The notes beneath the pieces were generated by a model, which saw only the letters and a list, made by a program, of their open reading frames with translations, was not told the origin of the DNA and ran no database searches. Shown piece by piece: positions 48,004 through 59,909 of a stretch of 64,000 bases of DNA (position 1 is its first letter; each line of letters begins with the position of its first letter). The stretch is from assembly GCA_950295325.1 (NCBI GenBank), contig OX485806.1:4092001-4156000 (forward strand), written 5' to 3'. Position numbers and translations under genes: made by a program. Source of the DNA: Polytrichum commune (Eukaryota; Streptophyta; Polytrichopsida; Polytrichales; Polytrichaceae).

Positions 48004-48329
48004 CTACACTAAATATGACATTTAGTGTCACCGATATTTATTGGCTAGTCATAAACCGCGGTATAGTGTCACCAACACTAAAGGTTAACCCAACACTTTT
48101 TGTCATTCCTTGTAAATTTTTTCAGGAGTTATCGATTTCCAGTGTTGCAATTACCAAGCACTTTTTCATCCATGATAATATTTTTTCACAAGTTGGTGAC
48201 AAGAAGAAGGGAGGGTTTTGGCCAATGGATGAACTTATCCATCATCCATCATAGTATTTGTTCACTTATTCATAAGAAGTGTCATCCAAAAAGTTACCAT
48301 ATGACACTAAATATCATATTTAGTGTAGT
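48004..48329. mobile_element. ACTACACTAAATAT MITE, complete copy (326 bp)
   Basis: The left end ACTACACTAAATATGACATT and the inverted right end ACTACACTAAATATGATATT match over about 28 bp with one mismatch. Each terminal repeat is itself palindromic (CACTAAATATGACATTTAGTG), so each end can fold alone. Non-coding. A TA lies at both outer CACTA junctions, but the exact element boundary and target duplication are unresolved. Confidence 0.9.
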
Positions 48330-48544
48330 AGGTCAATGTGTCTTTTATTTCATTTGGTTATTGGAGATTACGTCACTTCTTGTATCTCTCTATTTTTTCT
48401 TAAACGCACATATTATAATTTTGGAATATACCAAATTTTTATTGACCATATCGTATTGGTGATCAATAGTAGACCCAAGAAATGTATAAAATATGAAGGA
48501 AGCGAGGCAAAAGAGGAGGAGAGAATAAGAAGGATGGAAGAGAG

Positions 48545-48863
48545 TACCATAGCTCTCTAGCATCTTGGGCAAAAAATAATTAATTTTAAAGGTGCCTAAA
48601 TTTATGGGAAATTAATTTCGTTGAGTGTCCAAACAAACCAAATAACATTCAAAGTGTGCCTAAAATCACAAAATGGTTGTCGATGAGATTAGGAAAATCA
48701 TCCATGAATATAGAAATGACTTGGATGAATGTCTAACTTATTTTTAATTTGTCTTTTAATATGGCCAATTTTAGAATATTATTTCTTAAGTTGCCTAACT
48801 TACTTTCGCACTTTAATTAATTATTAGGCAGGAAGGTACCCAAGTTGCTAGAGAGCTATGGTA
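48545..48863. mobile_element. MITE with 25-bp TIR (319 bp)
   Basis: The left end TACCATAGCTCTCTAGCATC and the inverted right end TACCATAGCTCTCTAGCAAC match in 24 of 25 positions, continuing into TTGGG. No coding sequence. No convincing target duplication. Its right interior (ACTTTAATTAATTATT...GGC) resembles 14545-14570 within the element at 13656-14604. Confidence 0.9.
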
Positions 48864-51800
48864 ACAAAGGAAGGACTTCCCAAGTGATTGGAGGGAAAAA
48901 ATGAAAGTGAAATTTTATCATTTTTGCTAGATTATGATTTGGCAAAAATAATGTTTTCAATGGTATGCCATCTCTACCAAAAAAAAAATAACAAAAAAAA
49001 AGTCTCTAAATATGTATGAGATTTCAATGTTATGTTTTAGAGGTCGTATATGAGAGAGTGAAAGACACGAAAACACACCGAGTTGCTTAGGGAATTTTAT
49101 TCTTCTATAACTTGCCTCTCCCATGTTATGACCTAGAAACAAATTCCCATGTTTTGAGATGTTTCCCCATTTCCTCAACCTCACCAAAGTTTGGTCTTGA
49201 GTTTTATCTTTCTTGTTCTTGGGAGGATGTAAATTGAGCTTGGAAACTTGGTGGGAGTTGCGAGCCTGTTGATGGGCATGGCCTAACTATATCCAAAAAC
49301 AATTGTTGGAACCAGAGAAATTTTGGCTAATACTCCAATTACCGGCTGCTCCTAGACCTCCAATAGTGCCAAGGGGGTTAAACGAATGATGTGGCAAACA
49401 CAATGTGGGCTCTATGAACATTAACCCTGAAGTTACGTTTTTTTCAAGACCATATTATGGTCTCGTAGACGGGGTAGTCCCGTACAATGAATTGGGAGAA
49501 CTAACCACTAGTTACATATGAACCAATTTGAAAAATATCCAGTTGAAATTCAAGGCTTCTTGAAAAGTATTGATCATTTTAAAGGAATCTATGGAATACA
49601 CCTCAAAGTAATAAAGAAAACCCAAAAGTCCACAATATGTAACTAGTTGGACTTGGAAGCTCCAATGGAATATTTTAACCAATTGTGCCCAAAAATCTTC
49701 CCAAACAATATGGAATAGTATCATTTGGAGGTTTTTGTCAAGAAAAGAATTTTTTGGGGGAGTGTGCAAGCTTTACTTTATAATGATGTTATGAAAAGTG
49801 GATTTAAATTTTCCATACTATTTATAGTCTTCATTGAGCTCTTGGCCAACCTTCGAACTGGTGAGCGGATTTCCCAACGAAATTGCTATCTTCATGACAA
49901 ATATTGACTTTCAATCTTTGAATGCTTATTTATATCTAAAGAAGAGTTTTTGGGAAATTTCCTCGATTCATACAAAAACAATATATATATATAGTAACAA
50001 GCTTGAACTATCTAGATATTGGTTTTCAAATAACTGTACGTCGATAATACATTAGAAATGCTAATCATATCTTTTGTTTGGAATTTGATATGTATATCAC
50101 CAATATGATTTTGTATGAATGATAAAAAGATAGAAATAAAACATCAATTTTGATCAACTGAATGACAAGTTTTTCAAATTCATTAGCAAATGTTGTTGAC
50201 ACTCTACACATGGGGATCTTATTCTTTCATGCATTTTAGAATAAGTCATGAGTCTCCCTAAGATTAAAAACATCTACAAATGTTAAGGTAAATTAATGCC
50301 ATCTTCATTTTATGAAAATTCTCTTAAGTTTTTACTTTGAAACTTCTTTCATGAAGCTCATGACCTTATAGGAGGTCCAACCATATGGATGTGTATATCA
50401 TCATTGCGTCAACAATTTTGCTCCATATGTTTCATAAAAGCAAGCTTGCAAATAGCTTTATAACCGATCTTGAAAATACATAAAACTCTAAGGGATAATA
50501 AAAATTCGAGGGTTATTAAAGGATAGCTCTAATATTAAGAGCAGTCTAAATTTCATGATCCCTCAACTTTTGTGAATTTGATCACCACATGGGACCATCA
50601 CTAACAATTAATTCCTTCATCTATATAGACGACTTTATGTATACTATTTACATACGCAATACCTTATAAGGTGTGCACATTAATGTAGGTGCTTGCCACA
50701 AGCTCCCAACACCTCAGTTATAGTGTGGGCAAGCAACAAACGGCTCCTTCCAGCATGGGTCACTTTTTGCTCTAATTTGGCTAGTGATGGCCATTGGATG
50801 TAACTAGTATTGGTAGGAATTGTTCATTGGTGGCCTGCACTTATAAGTGTGGGCATGTTATTAGTTTCCTTGCCACGTGGACCACCAACTCACCTCTAAT
50901 GATTGGCGCATGGATCATACCTCCCACTCCTCCCTATAAAATATGTTACTAACTTAGCGGTAGGAATAAACTTACTCTAACCGCCTTATTGGAATATGTA
51001 CATTAATTTCGTTATGAAAATAACAAGCCTCGGCGGTCATCAACGTGATGAGAAGGTCCACATGCATGACATTACTCAACTAACGAGTTGTGTTCAATTG
51101 CCTTGAGTGAATATTCACTTTGAAGCACTCGGATTTTGACATCTGGAGGCTTTAAGCTCAAATCTACTGCCCATGAACACAACTCATCGGCTAAGTAATG
51201 CTATGGGAACATTTATATCGATCATTACATTAAAGATTCGGATTCTCACTCGCCGCTAGAATCTTGACTTGTCATGTATATGGTTGACAAAATCCCGCGA
51301 CCTTAAATGGAAGAAAAACACAGCAATTTTCCAACATCTTTAATAAAGCCTCGTGACTTCTAAGAACTAGCGAGTCGTCAGCAATTGCTAACTTATTGAT
51401 TGAATAAACCCATTAAGAATCTGCACGCAATGGAACTTTAGGGTTTAAATGCCACATTATTGGAGAACTTAATTAGGTGTGATGAGATGGACAGTTGTGG
51501 GAGGTTGGCTTCCTTGCAGATTGTCAGGGAAATCGTTCAGTAGTGTCACTAGAGTGTGTATCGATCGTAATCTGATGGTGGCAATCTGAAGAATAAATAA
51601 ATAAATAAATAACCAATGCCGGGCAATCCGCTGTGAATTTGAGTTTGTTGGTCCTATCATGTTGAAGAATCCTCTTGGTGCAGGGTGAGGTTTTTTTGCC
51701 TACCTTGCGATGGGTGTGCTCTTGGTTGCCTGCTTACCTACTTATCTAGTTTTTTTTTTCATCAAGTAGAGAGAAGATTTCACATCAGGAATTGATCCGC

Positions 51801-51893
51801 TAACCACTCCATTCGGAAATGGGTACCTCTCCACTATCACCAAATAGTTTAGGGTCATCTCGGACCTGAATAAGGGCAACATAAGGGCCACCT
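48864..51893. other. Intergenic, gene-free region
   Basis: AT-rich. Contains repeat E copy at 49505-49715 and an (AAAT)n tract near 51594-51611. No frame has a recognised motif. Confidence 0.5.
49505..49715 (+). repeat. Dispersed repeat E, copy near 49.6 kb
   Basis: Aligns with 4600-4800: ACCA(A/G)TT, CAGTTGAAATTCAAG, GGAATCTATGGAATA, ATAAAGAAAACC and AACCAATTGTGCCC. Confidence 0.55.
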
Positions 51894-52215
51894 CACACAC
51901 AAGACTGCAGCCATGTGGCCATTGCATTCTAAGATCTCCCATTGGTCAAAAAGGTTGAGACCGTTCAACTTCACTTCACACTAGAAGGTGAAGGCCTAAG
52001 GGCCCAAAGAAAGTATTATGGATGAAAAGTCCACATGGGTTCCTACATGGCATTTTATAAGTAATGTTTCATGGTATGCCGGAGTTTGCGGTAGGGCCAC
52101 CTCCAAAAGGTAGGCTTGACGCAAATCTTGGCAGACCATGTCATACGGCCTTTGGATGAGAATCAAGGGCTCTCATAGTTACATGGTGAGGTCCTTGGCT
52201 TGTGTGTGAAGTGGC
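51894..52215. mobile_element. MITE family B, copy 3 (about 320 bp, internally deleted)
   Basis: Starts AGGGCCACCTCACACACAAG and ends TTGGCTTGTGTGTGAAGTGG. Shorter than copies 1 and 2 but keeps CCCATTGGTCAAAAAGG and TCCACATGGGTTCCTACATGG. Confidence 0.8.
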
Positions 52216-52423
52216 CTATGTCAACCCATTATTATCATAGGGTGCATTCCAACGAGCTTGGAAATTTCATACCACCCTTGATGTCAGGGGCGATTCAACC
52301 CACTATCACCAACAAGTTGAAGACCGATCACTTTTTATGTGGAAACCAACTCTGATTTGAAGATATGAGAAGAAAAAACTTTTTTTTGTAGAAAAAAATG
52401 AGGAGATCCAAAGGTTAAGTCTT

Positions 52424-52650
52424 GATCTTCCTGCCCGCACTTGCGTGGGAACTCTTCCCCGTTGGGAACCAATGTGACAATACCCAGTCACTTAAGCCAT
52501 TAAGCTCCTTTGACATGTGAAGGAACTCCATCAATTAACTTGAAGAATAATGAAAGTGATGTCAACTTGAATATTTATAATTATGACCGGGTATTGTCAC
52601 ATTGGTTCCCAGCGGGGAAGAGTTCCCATGCAGGTGCGGGTAGGAAGACC
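52424..52650. repeat. Inverted repeat with 67-bp arms and a 93-bp spacer
   Basis: Arms 52424-52490 and 52584-52650 are reverse complements at 61 of 67 positions (core GGTATTGTCACATTGGTTCC and GGGGAAGAGTTCCCA). They give mirror-image short frames MTGYCHIGSQRGRVP on both strands. Possibly the facing ends of two copies of one element. Confidence 0.9.
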
Positions 52651-55360
52651 AGACAGTGAAGGAGACGTGGGAGGGACGGGACCCAGCCGAACACAAATGT
52701 GGTTTAGCCCAGGGCGGGGTTTCCCATTTTTATTAAGTTATATGGGTGACACACTTTACAACCACTTGCAATACTTTTGCAGACAGTTAGAAGAATACAA
52801 AGGACTTGTTAGATGAATTCCTCCAAAGTCCAAAGGTTCCAACAGGTTCAAATCCAATAATGTTCATAATATCGATGATGAAGCCTAGCTAGCTTGCGGT
52901 AATAGAGGTGTGTAGTAAAGTGGATCGTTCTATATTTGTCTATGAATTATTGTCATTTACTGCCAAATAAAAGTCATTAAATATAAGGTATCTTATGTTA
53001 AGAAACTCGCCATGTTCATCTTTGAACACATGCAGTTCAAAGATGGAAACACATGGAGTGAACATGACACCCTATATCTAGAAAGACCAATTATTCATTT
53101 GCTGGGTGGACCATTTCATTAGATTTCTTTTTCAATTTTGTTTTTGAAAATCATCCCAAAATTCCCATGAATTCATATGTAATATTCTTGTTAATTCATT
53201 GGCTCTGGCCCAGTTGGCCTTCTGTCTCAAAAAATAAACAAACAAACAAAATAATAATAATAATAATAATATAGAAAGTAGCCTAATATACATGTACAAG
53301 ATAAGGCCCCAAAGAGGACAAGGCCCTTTTGTTTCAGAAAAGCCTCACTTGCAAAGCCTTGCCCTTCTTAGAACCCAACGTCGGAATTTTGAGCCCTTGC
53401 ATTCCACGCCCATGTAATTTCATTGCATCTCAACCGACGGGATTTACAGGATCGAAAGTCTCGCCACTCAACAATGCAAAAACAGGTGGAGTGTTTCAAA
53501 CGATTTCAACTTTTTGATGATTTTATATGTAGTTAAGGTATAGATGACTATAAATGTTTGTGTTGCTACTCTACTTATTCAAAGATAGTAAAGAGCTTCA
53601 TCACCTTAAACCCTAAACGCTCAAGCCTTTCACATTCCATTGTCAAGCATTTCCAACACCAATGTTGAACATTTTTGTTATGCATCAATATAGACTTTTC
53701 TTCTTCTTCTTGAAATCCAACCATACGGATGTGAACTAGACAATCACATTTTTATTCTTCTTCTGAGTAGATTTGAAGTCAAGTGGACTATATTTTCTAG
53801 ATCAACTTGACATATGAACATCGTGAACTTCATCTGGGGGGTAGCTAGAGAAAATTGTGATTTTTTTTTGTTCCATGACCATTTTGGTCATGCCACAAAT
53901 TTTAGAAAGTTGAGAACTTTGTCATAATATGTTATGTGGATGGAAAACGTGCCACTTCCAAAAAAATTGGGATTTTTGGAGCAAGTTTAAATGAAGTCCG
54001 TCACCCTCAAAGTTGGAGTGGCCACATGAGTCCATTTTGGGAGATTTCCCCTTTTCTATGGAGCAAGCAACATGTGCACTCATTTTTTCTTCTTCCAAAT
54101 CCATCCGGTCAAGTTGTGCACAACCGTCACCTTGTCCTAATGGAAAGAAATCCCACCCAAAGTGGACATCATACAATATGTGAAAGATTTTGGCTCCTTA
54201 ATTTGGCTCCTACATTTGGACAACATATGGAACCATTTCCCAAAACAAGCAACGCCAACCTAATTATAAAAAAATCCTACATGCTTGGAGGTTTTCATAT
54301 GTTATTTTGACCCACATGGTAATAGGAACCACCCTACACCTGTAGATACCTTCCATCCACGTAAGATTGCCACCTAATGGGTCGCGAACCCCATCAGAAT
54401 ATTAGGTGGCGACCCATTTCGAGTTGCATGAGCATTCAAGGCTTACTGATGATTGTGGATTGGGCACTCAATGCAAAATCTATATCGATAGACAACATTG
54501 CATCGAGAGAGAAAAAAGATGACCCATTCGTGACCACTCACATTCCACACATTAGATTGAAACACACGTTTCCTCTTCGATGTTGAACGTAGAGAACACA
54601 TAATCCCCCCCCCCCACACCTTTCAATCGTAACGCATTTGACGTTGACCTCGACGACTTCAAACGACCTCGCAAATGTGAAGTCGACGCATGCTTTATAC
54701 CTCGAGCTACAAAATTTCCAGTCCTTCCGAGAAACCGGGTATTGCAACAACTTTCACATACACACACGAAGGAAAGGTCAAACCCGGGTCGGGATCGATC
54801 GTGCCCAATCACGAAGGCCGACACGTGGGGTTTTTCTAATGGTCGATTAAGGGAAATGGGCGATTAGTTAATGGTCTACCACGACCGATTAGGTCATGAT
54901 CAACATGAGTGTAAGCAACGGTTCCGTTGCCGGGAAGCTAAGCTAAGCTTACTACCAAAAGCGTAAGTAGTACTAGAGCCGCAACTAACTTGAATTTCGA
55001 ATCCCGAACTCCCTTAACCGACTCCGCCCAAACGAGGGGTGGTGATGGGCCGACGGAGAGTAAAATAAGGTGGAAATCTTAGAAAGGGGAAAGGATTGTG
55101 AGTTACGGTGCACGCCTGACAAGTACTTAGGGTTAGGGCAATGATAGCCCCACCCTCGGATTTCCGCTTTCTCTTCTTACTCCGGCCCCTTTGTCAGGCT
55201 ACTTGCGGGTCGGGTGCCTTCCTCCACAAGACGCTCGCTAGCACTAGGATAGGGCTCGACGTTTCTTTCAAAAGCCCGTGACCCGACTTAGTAAAAGTGC
55301 ACCCGAGTTTTGAAAGAAGGAGAAAAGAAAAGGAAAGCAAAACAAAAAAACGCTTACATA
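52651..55360. other. Intergenic region, no gene recognised
   Basis: Microsatellite (AAT)n near 53251-53270. From about 54380 to 55320 the sequence is richer in CpG and carries a C-run (54606-54615). Frames are short and unconvincing; probably decayed transposon DNA. Confidence 0.4.
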
Positions 55361-55833
55361 CAGTCCACCCTTGATAAATGTTACACTTATAAACGTTAAC
55401 TCATTATATTTGTTAACAAAATCGTACTCCCCTCATATTGCTAACTAGAATGTTAACAATAATTTACTCCCCTCTTTGTTAATTTGCCACTTATAAATGT
55501 TAACCTACGAAATACATCCAATATTGTGTGATGACATCCATTACATTGACTCACAACCTTTCAAAGTGGCAAAAGCCACCAAATTTGACTTTTGTGATCA
55601 AATTATTCATCTGGACTATATTGATTCTTATTTTGTTTCATAAAAAATAAAAGATTGATTTGATACACATATTTTATATATGATAATTTTGCAAAACTCT
55701 CCCTCCATAATTGTAATGAATTTATATTTGTTAAGCATTCAAAAAGCTCCTTTTATAACTGTTACAATGTTAACTCACTATAAATGTTAGGAAAATTTTA
55801 CTCCAGAGCCTAACATTTATAGAGGATGGATTG
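55361..55833. mobile_element. Emigrant/pogo-like MITE (473 bp) with TA target duplication
   Basis: The left end CAGTCCACCCTTGATAAATG and the inverted right end CAATCCATCCTCTATAAATG are terminal inverted repeats in the style of plant Emigrant/Lemi1 elements (CAGT...CCTCTATAAAT). TA flanks both ends (55359-55360, 55834-55835). The interior has repeated AATGTTAAC and ACTCCCCTC strings. Non-coding. Confidence 0.8.
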
Positions 55834-56499
55834 TACTTAATTGGGTTTGGAGACCTCGAAATATCTATACTCCATGGCGATAGGGTGTCGTAGTAGTAGT
55901 AGGGCCGCACATGCGGCACCGAGTGGTTTGGGAAACGACGGTTGCACAAGGCCAAGGGTGAATGATTCACGTGTGTCAAGTCCCGTGTTCGTTTGAGGGG
56001 GGGGGGGTTCGACAAGTAATGTGACGTCTCGTCGGTGAAAGGAATGAGACCGTTGCAAAGGTGTGTTGTGGGTTTGAGATGCACTTGTTATTTGTCATAC
56101 ACCGGTTATGGTGTTTAGTGTCACCTCACAATTCGGAATTGCGCAATGTAATGACTTCTTATTTAGGAGTCGAGTTAGTGAACATGACCTCACCATGATT
56201 ACAAACTACTATGGAGCGATTGCTTTAGCAAAATCAATTCTTAAGTTGATTACCAACACCCTTGCCTCCTTACCACATTTGGTGAAGAACATTGTATTCA
56301 AGTTTACGAAAATCAAGAAGGATATCGCCTCATGAGAGATATGCCATAAAAATTCATGAAAATGTTGTTGCACTACAAGATTCGAAAACCACTAACACAG
56401 ACATTTTCAGTTTATGTATTGATCTAAATATGTCTTAGGGACCATTGACCATGCCCTTGTACTTGCGATCCATTAACCTAGGATGTCTTCTGGAAGTTA

Positions 56500-56790
56500 T
56501 TGACTTAGTTGACAACATTGCACAGACTCCTCCACACTTCATCCTTAACCGGCCTAGACATATTGGTAGGGGGAATTATACAAGGTGACACACTTAACCC
56601 ATACATGTTCTTTACTTTTCTTAAACCTCTCTTCCGTTGGCTGAAAACCGATGTGCCAAGTGACCACTTCGACACATCCAAAAAAGCTAGCATTTTGGTG
56701 GTGTATGTTGATGACCTCGCTACTTGAACAAACAACATCAAGCACATCAATTTCAATTTGCAAACTTTGATTGAACTCATATGAAATTTG
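56500..56790 (+). pseudogene. Non-LTR retrotransposon reverse transcriptase remnant
   Basis: A frame (56509-56727) reads GGIIQGDTLNPYMFFTFLKP then LFRWLKTD and YVDDLAT, matching the G-x-x-Q-G-D-x-L-S/N-P block and the YxDD catalytic motif of non-LTR reverse transcriptases. A stop follows YVDDLAT immediately, and no complete RT or endonuclease frame surrounds it. A dead fragment. The frame at 56108-56335 upstream might belong to the same element but shows no motif. Confidence 0.65.
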
Positions 56791-56879
56791 TAAAGAGAGG
56801 GAGACAACGCCAACCCTATGTTGAAATGGAGGAGGGACATTCCATCCTTGATCATACTAGTTGCAATTTAAATGTGTAG

Positions 56880-57070
56880 AAAGGTCCACGTGAATAGGAT
56901 GGGAATGAAATGACTTTTGGTTGAGAGCCTAGTTGCGCATATCATTACAATACACTTGAAGGCCCATGACCACAAGAAAAATTCACTTTGAAGTTTTCAT
57001 TCGGACGAGTTTCAAAACGCTCACAATTTCATGGTCATGGCCTTTAGCCATAGTGAAAAATGGCCCTCAT
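56880..57070. repeat. MITE family B fragment
   Basis: Resembles the right half of 9470-9961: TTTTGGTTGAGAGCCTAGTT, CACTTGAAGGCCCATGACCAC, GCTCACAATTTCATGGTCATGG and AATGGCCCT at the end. The left half is missing. Confidence 0.6.
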
Positions 57071-57295
57071 ACGAGGTCTCAATGCAGTCTATGGTTCAAG
57101 ATAATTGGTTAGGTGTAGGAGAAGAAATGAGAATGTTTATACAACTCTAGCTTCTCTAATTTGGGGAGCTACACCAAATAGTCCTATTAGTGTGGGTGGG
57201 AAATTAGCATGGAAATAATTAGCGTTTTCTAGTCAAGGTGCAATTAACATGGGTCCAAGACCCCGGGCTTCCCCCAAGTCTTCATGAAGACTTCT

Positions 57296-57855
57296 CACGG
57301 GTAGATCACTTAGTGCATTTCAAAAACGACGTGCGGCATAATATAGAGAGGATTAAAATCATTTGAAATAAAAATTATAAAGGAATTCCAAATAATGAAG
57401 GGGCCATTAAATGTAGACAATCCCATTATAAGTAAGTTAGATGGACATAAAACGTGGGCCATTATTTTTTGTAAAATTAATATAGGGGCTAAAGATAAGG
57501 ATCCTAGAAGGTATGTTTAGTATGTTTGCTATGGTCTCCTATGTGTTTTCTTCATAACTCTGTTTGCAATGGTATTACTGTTTGCACCCTTCTTTGTTTC
57601 CATGCTTTCCCTCAACACTCGTCAATTGCGTTAGGAAGTAGATTAGCTTTTATTACTTAAAAGGAATATAGAGTACAAAAAATTGTAATGACTTGGACAA
57701 TATAAGTAATGGAAGGGTGCAAACAAATGGGCCATTTTTGAAATTAAGTAATTATAGGGAGGTTTTAATTCAACCCTTGAAGGTAAATAGCCCCAAAACA
57801 AAAAACCCCCAGCCGCACGTGGTGGACAAAAATGTCTTAGAGTGATCTACCCGTG
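57296..57855. mobile_element. hAT-like MITE (560 bp) with perfect 8-bp target duplication
   Basis: The left end CACGGGTAGATCACTTAG and the inverted right end CACGGGTAGATCACTCTAAG are terminal inverted repeats. The 8-bp sequence AGACTTCT flanks both sides exactly (57288-57295 and 57856-57863). An 8-bp duplication with CA...TG termini fits the hAT superfamily. No transposase. The outer flanks together resemble the uninterrupted sequence near 13560-13610, so the element is nested in an older repeat. Confidence 0.9.
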
Positions 57856-57947
57856 AGACTTCTAACCAACACATTATATTAGTTGTAGGACAAATGCATG
57901 ACAAAATTAAATAATCGTCCACATGATTTTTTCATAAAAACAATCAC

Positions 57948-58067
57948 CATGGCCCACACTAATTTTCTACTAGAAATTTATGGTGGGTTGAAAATTAATG
58001 TAGCCCACATTAATTCTCATTGTGAGAATTAGCATGGGCTCTAGAAAATTAATGTGGCCCACAATAA
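57948..58067. repeat. Nested palindrome
   Basis: GGCCCACACTAATTTTCTA (about 57953-57971) is inverted at 58042-58060 (TAGAAAATTAATGTGGCCC-type, few mismatches). Inside it, TAGCCCACATTAATTCTCA is inverted directly as TGAGAATTAGCATGGGCTC. The whole block can fold as a long hairpin. Confidence 0.75.
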
Positions 58068-58429
58068 TAAGATTTTTTAGTGTAGTTTGTTTCCCTTGTT
58101 TGAAGGAATATAGCTTTCTTCCACTTGAAGAAATCACTTGCATTTCAAATTGAAGGGCACCAAAGTACTTGCACTTCATCTGAATTTTTAAAACTTTTTG
58201 CAAACCTCTTCCAAACAAAAAAACTTAGAGTTTACAAGAAACTTGTTACCATGTTATCAAAACTCTGCCAAGAACCTTTTATTCTAACTTAACACTATTT
58301 GGTAATATAAATGAGAGATTTTGTACTTCTACTATGAGTCCACTTTTAATGATACAAGTCTATAAATCTTGGTTGTTTCTCAAGTCCCAAAATACTAGCC
58401 CAATCCAAAGATACTACTCCATTTATTGT

Positions 58430-58549
58430 ATTCAGTGTCACATGTGCTATTTGCAAAGGGCCTAACCTAGATGTCTAGATGTCTAGAGGTCTCAAAGTGT
58501 CAAGTCCGTTAAATGCCAATATGATAGTATTTGTCAACATAACAACTCT

Positions 58550-58583
<34 letters not shown>

Positions 58584-58815
58584 TTATGACATTTAGCATA
58601 GCACATAGGGATACTTGAGATGATAGTGTTGCAGTGTAGTATGCTAAGGGGAGATATTATTGAGCATACTATTGGCAAGAGTCATGTGTTTACGTTTTAG
58701 TATCCAAGAGGAAGATATTCTTGAGCATATGAATGTCAAGTGTCATTTGTGTGCATCTTGGTCAACTTGTAGACCATTGTGTAACATAAGTCTACACCTA
58801 ATAACGATATTGAAC
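58430..58815 (+). repeat. Dispersed repeat C, copy 3
   Basis: Aligns with 14888-15245 throughout (see strings there). Interrupted by a (TA)n(CA)n microsatellite at 58549-58583. Confidence 0.75.
58549..58583. repeat. (TA)n(CA)n microsatellite
   Basis: Alternating TA for about 10 units followed by about six CA units, inside repeat C copy 3. The related copy at 15000 lacks it, so it expanded locally. Confidence 0.95.
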
Positions 58816-59523
58816 AAGCTCAGTCCAAGGAGAAAATAATAATACATTCATACTTGATATTGATGATCAAAATAGAACATGTGTATTTGCATTCAAGGGA
58901 ACATGTGTTGTGTGTTTGAACTTAAATTGTCAATAACGTCGACCAATGTGAAAAAACTCACTCAAAGAATGAGTTGATTTTGAAGAGTGTCCCTTTTGAC
59001 ACTATCAACTAAAAAAATGGGAACATGTAGTTCATATACATGTTTTTGTGCATGGGGTGGCCTAGTAACCCCTACCTCCCCAAGCAACACAATTTTTTTT
59101 GTTGATGGATGATTTCTTCCTTACATTAACCCCACCTAAATCATTCATCTGCAATCAAAATAACTGTAAACATCATGCGAACATGAATATGAATATCTAG
59201 TCATAGACACGTGAGCCATGCAAGTTAGAGATGATTAGAATGTGGAAGAAAATATCAAGGTGAGAAGTGGTCATGTTTGTTGTGCACTTGGTGTGTTGGG
59301 AGCTTATGTGAGGGTGTCTCCAATCAATGATTGCCACTCTAATGCAACGTTGCATGTACATCAATGATGTTTATTTGGTAAAGGTGATTTTTTAAAAATT
59401 AAAAAATTAATTTTTTTTGATGTTCGTGTTAAAATGGCCTTTGTGCTCACATTAGCTGATTAGATTAACATCTGGACACAAACTGATTGTTAGGGAAATC
59501 TTTGCTTATATGTGGTTGGGGTG

Positions 59524-59898
59524 AGGCACCACGGGCCTTGGCTTGGTGGTTAGGGCTCATGGCCCCCAATGAGGAGGTTGTGGGTTCTATTCCCCATGCC
59601 GGCGTGGTGCTCACCACCTTAGTCCACCCAACTATGGTGGGGGGTCCTTGGACCTTGTTGTATGGGTACCTCAAAGCCCTTTGGGGGGATACCATGTCCG
59701 GTATCTTCAAGGCACTAGTGGCTAGCTAGGAACTAGTATAGTGTGTCACTATAGTGTCCATCCTCGAAAGGGGAGAGTAGTATTGTCCCAGTGTCCCCTT
59801 GTCTAGTGGGCATCGGGTCATTGGCATTACGAACGGACACTTTATTCACGCCGGCCCCTTGCTAAAAAGGGACCGGAGTTTCTATCTATCTATCTATC
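59524..59898 (+). mobile_element. tRNA-derived SINE (375 bp) with 11-bp target duplication
   Basis: Flanked by TGGTTGGGGTG at 59513-59523 and 59899-59909 (exact). The 5' region has Pol III internal promoter boxes: A-box-like TGGCTTGGTGG (59539-59549) and B-box-like GGTTCTATTCC (59583-59593), spaced as in a tRNA. The 3' end is a TCTA repeat (TCTATCTATCTATCTATC) rather than poly-A. Mobilised by LINE machinery in general; no gene is encoded. Confidence 0.85.
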
Positions 59899-59909
59899 TG
59901 GTTGGGGTG

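Noticed and set aside
56108-56335. 75-codon plus-strand frame as retrotransposon protein
   Set aside because: Adjacent to the RT remnant but lacks any identifiable motif.
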